The position numbers and the translations under genes are program-made. The notes beneath the pieces were generated by a model. That model did no database searches. It saw nothing but the letters and a program-made list of their open reading frames with translations, and was not told the DNA's origin. DNA of 64,000 nucleotides from Agrococcus sp. ARC_14 (lineage in GTDB: Bacteria > Actinomycetota > Actinomycetes > Actinomycetales > Microbacteriaceae), in contig NZ_JAKUDO010000001.1 of the NCBI RefSeq assembly GCF_022436485.1, positions 1,550,001 through 1,614,000 of the forward strand, in the 5' to 3' direction. Positions 61,824-64,000 of this stretch are shown piece by piece (the first letter of the stretch is position 1; each line of letters starts with the position of its first letter).

Positions 61824-63081
61824 CAGCGCTCTCGCCCGCTGAGATGTGGATACCAAGCTCGATCCGCTGGTCAGGCGCGGGGAACTTGTCTGCAACGATC
61901 GGGGCGAAGTAGTCGCGGGTCACGACATCGAGTGTGGCCTTGAGCTCATCGATACCCTCCTCTGGCTCCGCGGGAACGATGAAGAGGACGTTGCTGTTCT
62001 TGACGTCGATGTCGAGAATCAGCTTCTGGTACTCTGCACGATCAGCCCGGGAGTAGCAGAAGACGATCACTTGCAGTGTCGGATTTGCCCGCGCGGCCCG
62101 CAGCACGACGTCGCGAAGGTGCTCGTCTCGGAAGGAGAATCCGTGAACGAACAGGACGCTGTTCTCCTTCTCCATCTCGTTTGCGAATCGGCGGATCAGT
62201 TCGTAGTAGGTTTCATTGAGAACCGTGGTCGCGAACTTCTGCTTGTCAGGGTTGACGATGCCGAGCTTCTTGTACGCCGCCACGAAGTCGTGAACAGCGG
62301 GAGAAGCAAGTCCAGGTGACGCCTTGGCGACGAGGGCAGCCGCATTGACCTCAGCGGGTTCGCCAATCGAGATGAGGTCGTCTCGCGCTGCGGCCAGTGC
62401 CTCCTGAACTTCGGCGACCACTGTCAGGCCGTGATCGAAGATGATGTCGATTCGCCCAGGCGAGCGCGTTTCTTGGCGCCATCCTACTGAGCCATGGAGC
62501 TTCACCAGGTTGAACACCGGCATCTCGGATCGTTGTTCGAACCTGCTGGCCATACGGAGGCGGATGGTGTTGAAGTCGCCGAGGTCAAATCGAGGTCGAA
62601 TCTTGCCGCTGAAGCCATCGCTGAAGTCGATACCCATCTGCTCCATGGCGACCTCGAAGACCAAGTCAACGTTGGTTGTGAAAACACTGGCCTGCTTGGC
62701 GAGAATCGAGCTGTGACGCTTCAGCAAGATGCGGTTGACAGTGCGCAGGAACTCAGCGTACGAGGTCAACACGCCCTCTGCGTCAGCATGGCGGTCAACG
62801 ACCTTCACGTTCGGTACAAGTACTGAGTCGAAGAAGTACGCCTGGATGGACGCCCGGACGATAGTCTTCACGTCGTCATCAGCGGTTGATTCGGAGAGTT
62901 CAGTAAGTGCATCTTCGACATTGCCGAGCAGACCGAAGAACGATGAAGGGGTTCCTGCACCGATCAGGAAGCTCAGGTGAGAGTCCTGAACGATCGTACG
63001 AAGACGTTCCGGACTGATGCCGTCAACGGAACTGCCCGGCACAGGCCTATGTGGAACGCCGTTGATGCTGACGTCGGTCAT
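61816..63081 (-). CDS. SIR2-domain NADase-type effector
   Basis: 421 aa; ATG 63081 overlaps the upstream stop (ATGA). SIR2 fold: LSFLIGAGTPSSFFG (NAD binding), SVFTTNVDLVFEVAME (catalytic Asn) and NLVKLHGSVGW (catalytic His), followed by a helical stretch and VLFVHGFSFRDEHLRDVV, typical of SIR2-like defence proteins. The zinc-binding Cys of deacetylase sirtuins are absent. Expected to hydrolyse NAD+ when activated with HerA, causing abortive infection. Confidence 0.87.
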   Translation of the reverse strand: MTDVSINGVPHRPVPGSSVDGISPERLRTIVQDSHLSFLIGAGTPSSFFGLLGNVEDALTELSESTADDDVKTIVRASIQAYFFDSVLVPNVKVVDRHADAEGVLTSYAEFLRTVNRILLKRHSSILAKQASVFTTNVDLVFEVAMEQMGIDFSDGFSGKIRPRFDLGDFNTIRLRMASRFEQRSEMPVFNLVKLHGSVGWRQETRSPGRIDIIFDHGLTVVAEVQEALAAARDDLISIGEPAEVNAAALVAKASPGLASPAVHDFVAAYKKLGIVNPDKQKFATTVLNETYYELIRRFANEMEKENSVLFVHGFSFRDEHLRDVVLRAARANPTLQVIVFCYSRADRAEYQKLILDIDVKNSNVLFIVPAEPEEGIDELKATLDVVTRDYFAPIVADKFPAPDQRIELGIHISAGESADV

Positions 63082-64000
63082 GAGGCCTCCTTGCCTTCGC
63101 GGATATAGGTGATGCCGAACGCGAAGACCTGGCGGAACTCCTGGCGGCGGGAGCCGAGGTCGAACTGGCTGCCGGAGCCCTTCTGGAAGATGTCGAGCCC
63201 TCGTCCGAGGAGGAGTTTCCAGCCGTGGTCGGTGCGGATCGACCTGTCGTGGATGGTCATGTCCCAGTTGACGGTGAACCGGATGCCGACGGTGGCGGCG
63301 CTGTCTTGGATGTCTTTGAGCATGAGGAGGTGCTGCTGGGCGTACTCGCCGCGGTCTTCCTTGGTCACCAGCGTCACCGCGATCTCGTCAGCGGGGTCTT
63401 TGCTCGCGGCAAGCAGTGCGAGTAGGTCTACGAGGTTGCGTCCTTGGTGCGGTAGTCGGATGTAGGGATCGACGATGGTGATCTCCGTCGCGCCGCGCAG
63501 GTAGGGCACGAGCAGCGTCTCGTAGGAGACCCCGCGCTGGTTCTCCTGGAACTCGCGGTGGCCCTCGAACAGTTGAGGCGCTGCGTCGACCGCCGGCGGG
63601 GCCGGAACACCGGCCTCCTCGCCCGCCAACCCGGAGAGGCTGGACGAATCGGTGCCTGGCTCGGTCTCGGGGCGTCGGGCTCGGTAGTAGTCGGGGTACT
63701 CGCCCTCTTCCAGCGCGGTGACACCGTGCCACGTGCCTGCCGTCTCGGTGTAGCCAAAGTTGACGGCGGCCATCGTGGTGTCGATCCGCAGGATTTGGTC
63801 CTTGACGCGCTTGCGTCCCTCGATGGCGAACCGGAGTAGCTCCTCGATCTCCTCCGGTGTCGCCTGGCCGTTGGGGTAGATGAGTTTCATCAGGCCGGAG
63901 AAGGTCTTGTGGATGCCGTCGCGGTCGCGCGTGGAGATGTCGGAGCCGAGGGTGAAGTGCTGCTGATAGCGGTCGGAGTAGTCGGTGTTGCGCATGGACC
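63078..64000 (-). CDS. BrxL-like Lon-related protein C-terminus with phospholipase-D-like tail (partial)
   Basis: The frame runs to the window edge (ATG 63995 is probably internal). Residues HFTLGSDISTRDRDGIHKTF, SGLMKLIYPNGQATPEEIEE and EGRKRVKDQILRIDTTMA match the end of the Lon-like AAA+ protein BrxL/TIGR02688 type (SGL-KL-P-G, RRRVKEQL). After a linker, TEITIVDPYIRLPHQGRNLV and WDMTIHDRSIRTDHGWKLLL with GRGLDIFQ match the MIT C-terminal, phospholipase-D-like domain. Overlaps sir2 by four bases, so it is the first or an early gene of that operon. ATPase motifs would lie outside the window. Confidence 0.7.
   Translation of the reverse strand, partial: SMRNTDYSDRYQQHFTLGSDISTRDRDGIHKTFSGLMKLIYPNGQATPEEIEELLRFAIEGRKRVKDQILRIDTTMAAVNFGYTETAGTWHGVTALEEGEYPDYYRARRPETEPGTDSSSLSGLAGEEAGVPAPPAVDAAPQLFEGHREFQENQRGVSYETLLVPYLRGATEITIVDPYIRLPHQGRNLVDLLALLAASKDPADEIAVTLVTKEDRGEYAQQHLLMLKDIQDSAATVGIRFTVNWDMTIHDRSIRTDHGWKLLLGRGLDIFQKGSGSQFDLGSRRQEFRQVFAFGITYIREGKEAS

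Overview
High-GC DNA (about 68-70% by eye) with GTG and TTG starts, tightly overlapping ATGA/GTGA gene junctions and actinobacterial gene families (ResB/CcsB, DUF2243, DUF305, small HTH proteins, a TnsA-like endonuclease) points to an actinomycete, most likely a Microbacteriaceae relative. This is inference; no rRNA or core marker gene is present. Nearly the whole window is accessory DNA: metal and sulfur stress genes, insertion sequences, gene remnants and, at the right end, a mobilisation and defence region.

Layout. 1-5.5 kb: a partial asparagine-synthase-like gene, a voltage-gated ion channel, a small HTH protein, a broken dprA-like gene, and a copper operon (DUF302, SHOCT protein, multicopper oxidase) behind a G/C-tract operator. 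5.5-10.3 kb: a complete IS, then remnants (ctaG, DUF2243, DUF2892) among a few intact genes. 10.3-14.4 kb: a sulfide/persulfide operon (two Cys-rich microproteins, MBL-rhodanese, TauE, rhodanese lipoprotein, thioredoxin, DUF2892) divergent from a CsoR-family gene that lacks the copper-ligand His, so CstR-like, with two perfect operators between them. 14.4-20.4 kb: a second HTH unit with a large hairpin, an ATPase remnant, System II cytochrome c biogenesis genes (tlpA-ccdA-resB-ccsB), and an NlpC/P60 hydrolase behind MtrA-like boxes. 20.5-33.2 kb: a block bounded by 135-bp direct repeats of the csoR 3' end, holding a two-component system, a DUF305 protein, a P1B ATPase with a CPD motif, phosphoketolase, a HAD-GH65 fusion and an archaeal-type GAPDH. 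33.1-39.8 kb: a copper operon read leftwards (copZ, exported protein, copA, TRASH protein, copB, csoR) with a divergent FAD oxidoreductase and two operators. 40.9-44.2 kb: a second leftward cluster (Csp copper store, two DUF305 proteins, DUF6153-like, BNR-repeat lipoprotein). 44.3-47.1 kb: two M23 peptidases. 47.1-50.6 kb: IS256 and IS30 elements embedded in Tn7-like (TnsA/TnsB) remnants. 50.6-53.7 kb: an ACR3-like carrier, merR and merA. 53.9-64 kb: a frameshifted unknown gene, a membrane protein, a MobF relaxase, a dead cytosine methyltransferase fragment, and an operon of a BrxL-like gene (partial), SIR2 and HerA.

How it works together. Copper is handled by chaperone (CopZ), efflux ATPases, oxidation (multicopper oxidase), storage (Csp) and exported DUF305 proteins, with a canonical CsoR as probable sensor. 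The CstR-like operon handles reactive sulfur, and merR-merA reduces Hg(II). The many truncated genes that share junctions with IS elements show that this region has been assembled and eroded by repeated mobile-element activity. The best candidate for an under-described system is the BrxL-like/SIR2/HerA operon at 59.8-64.0 kb.
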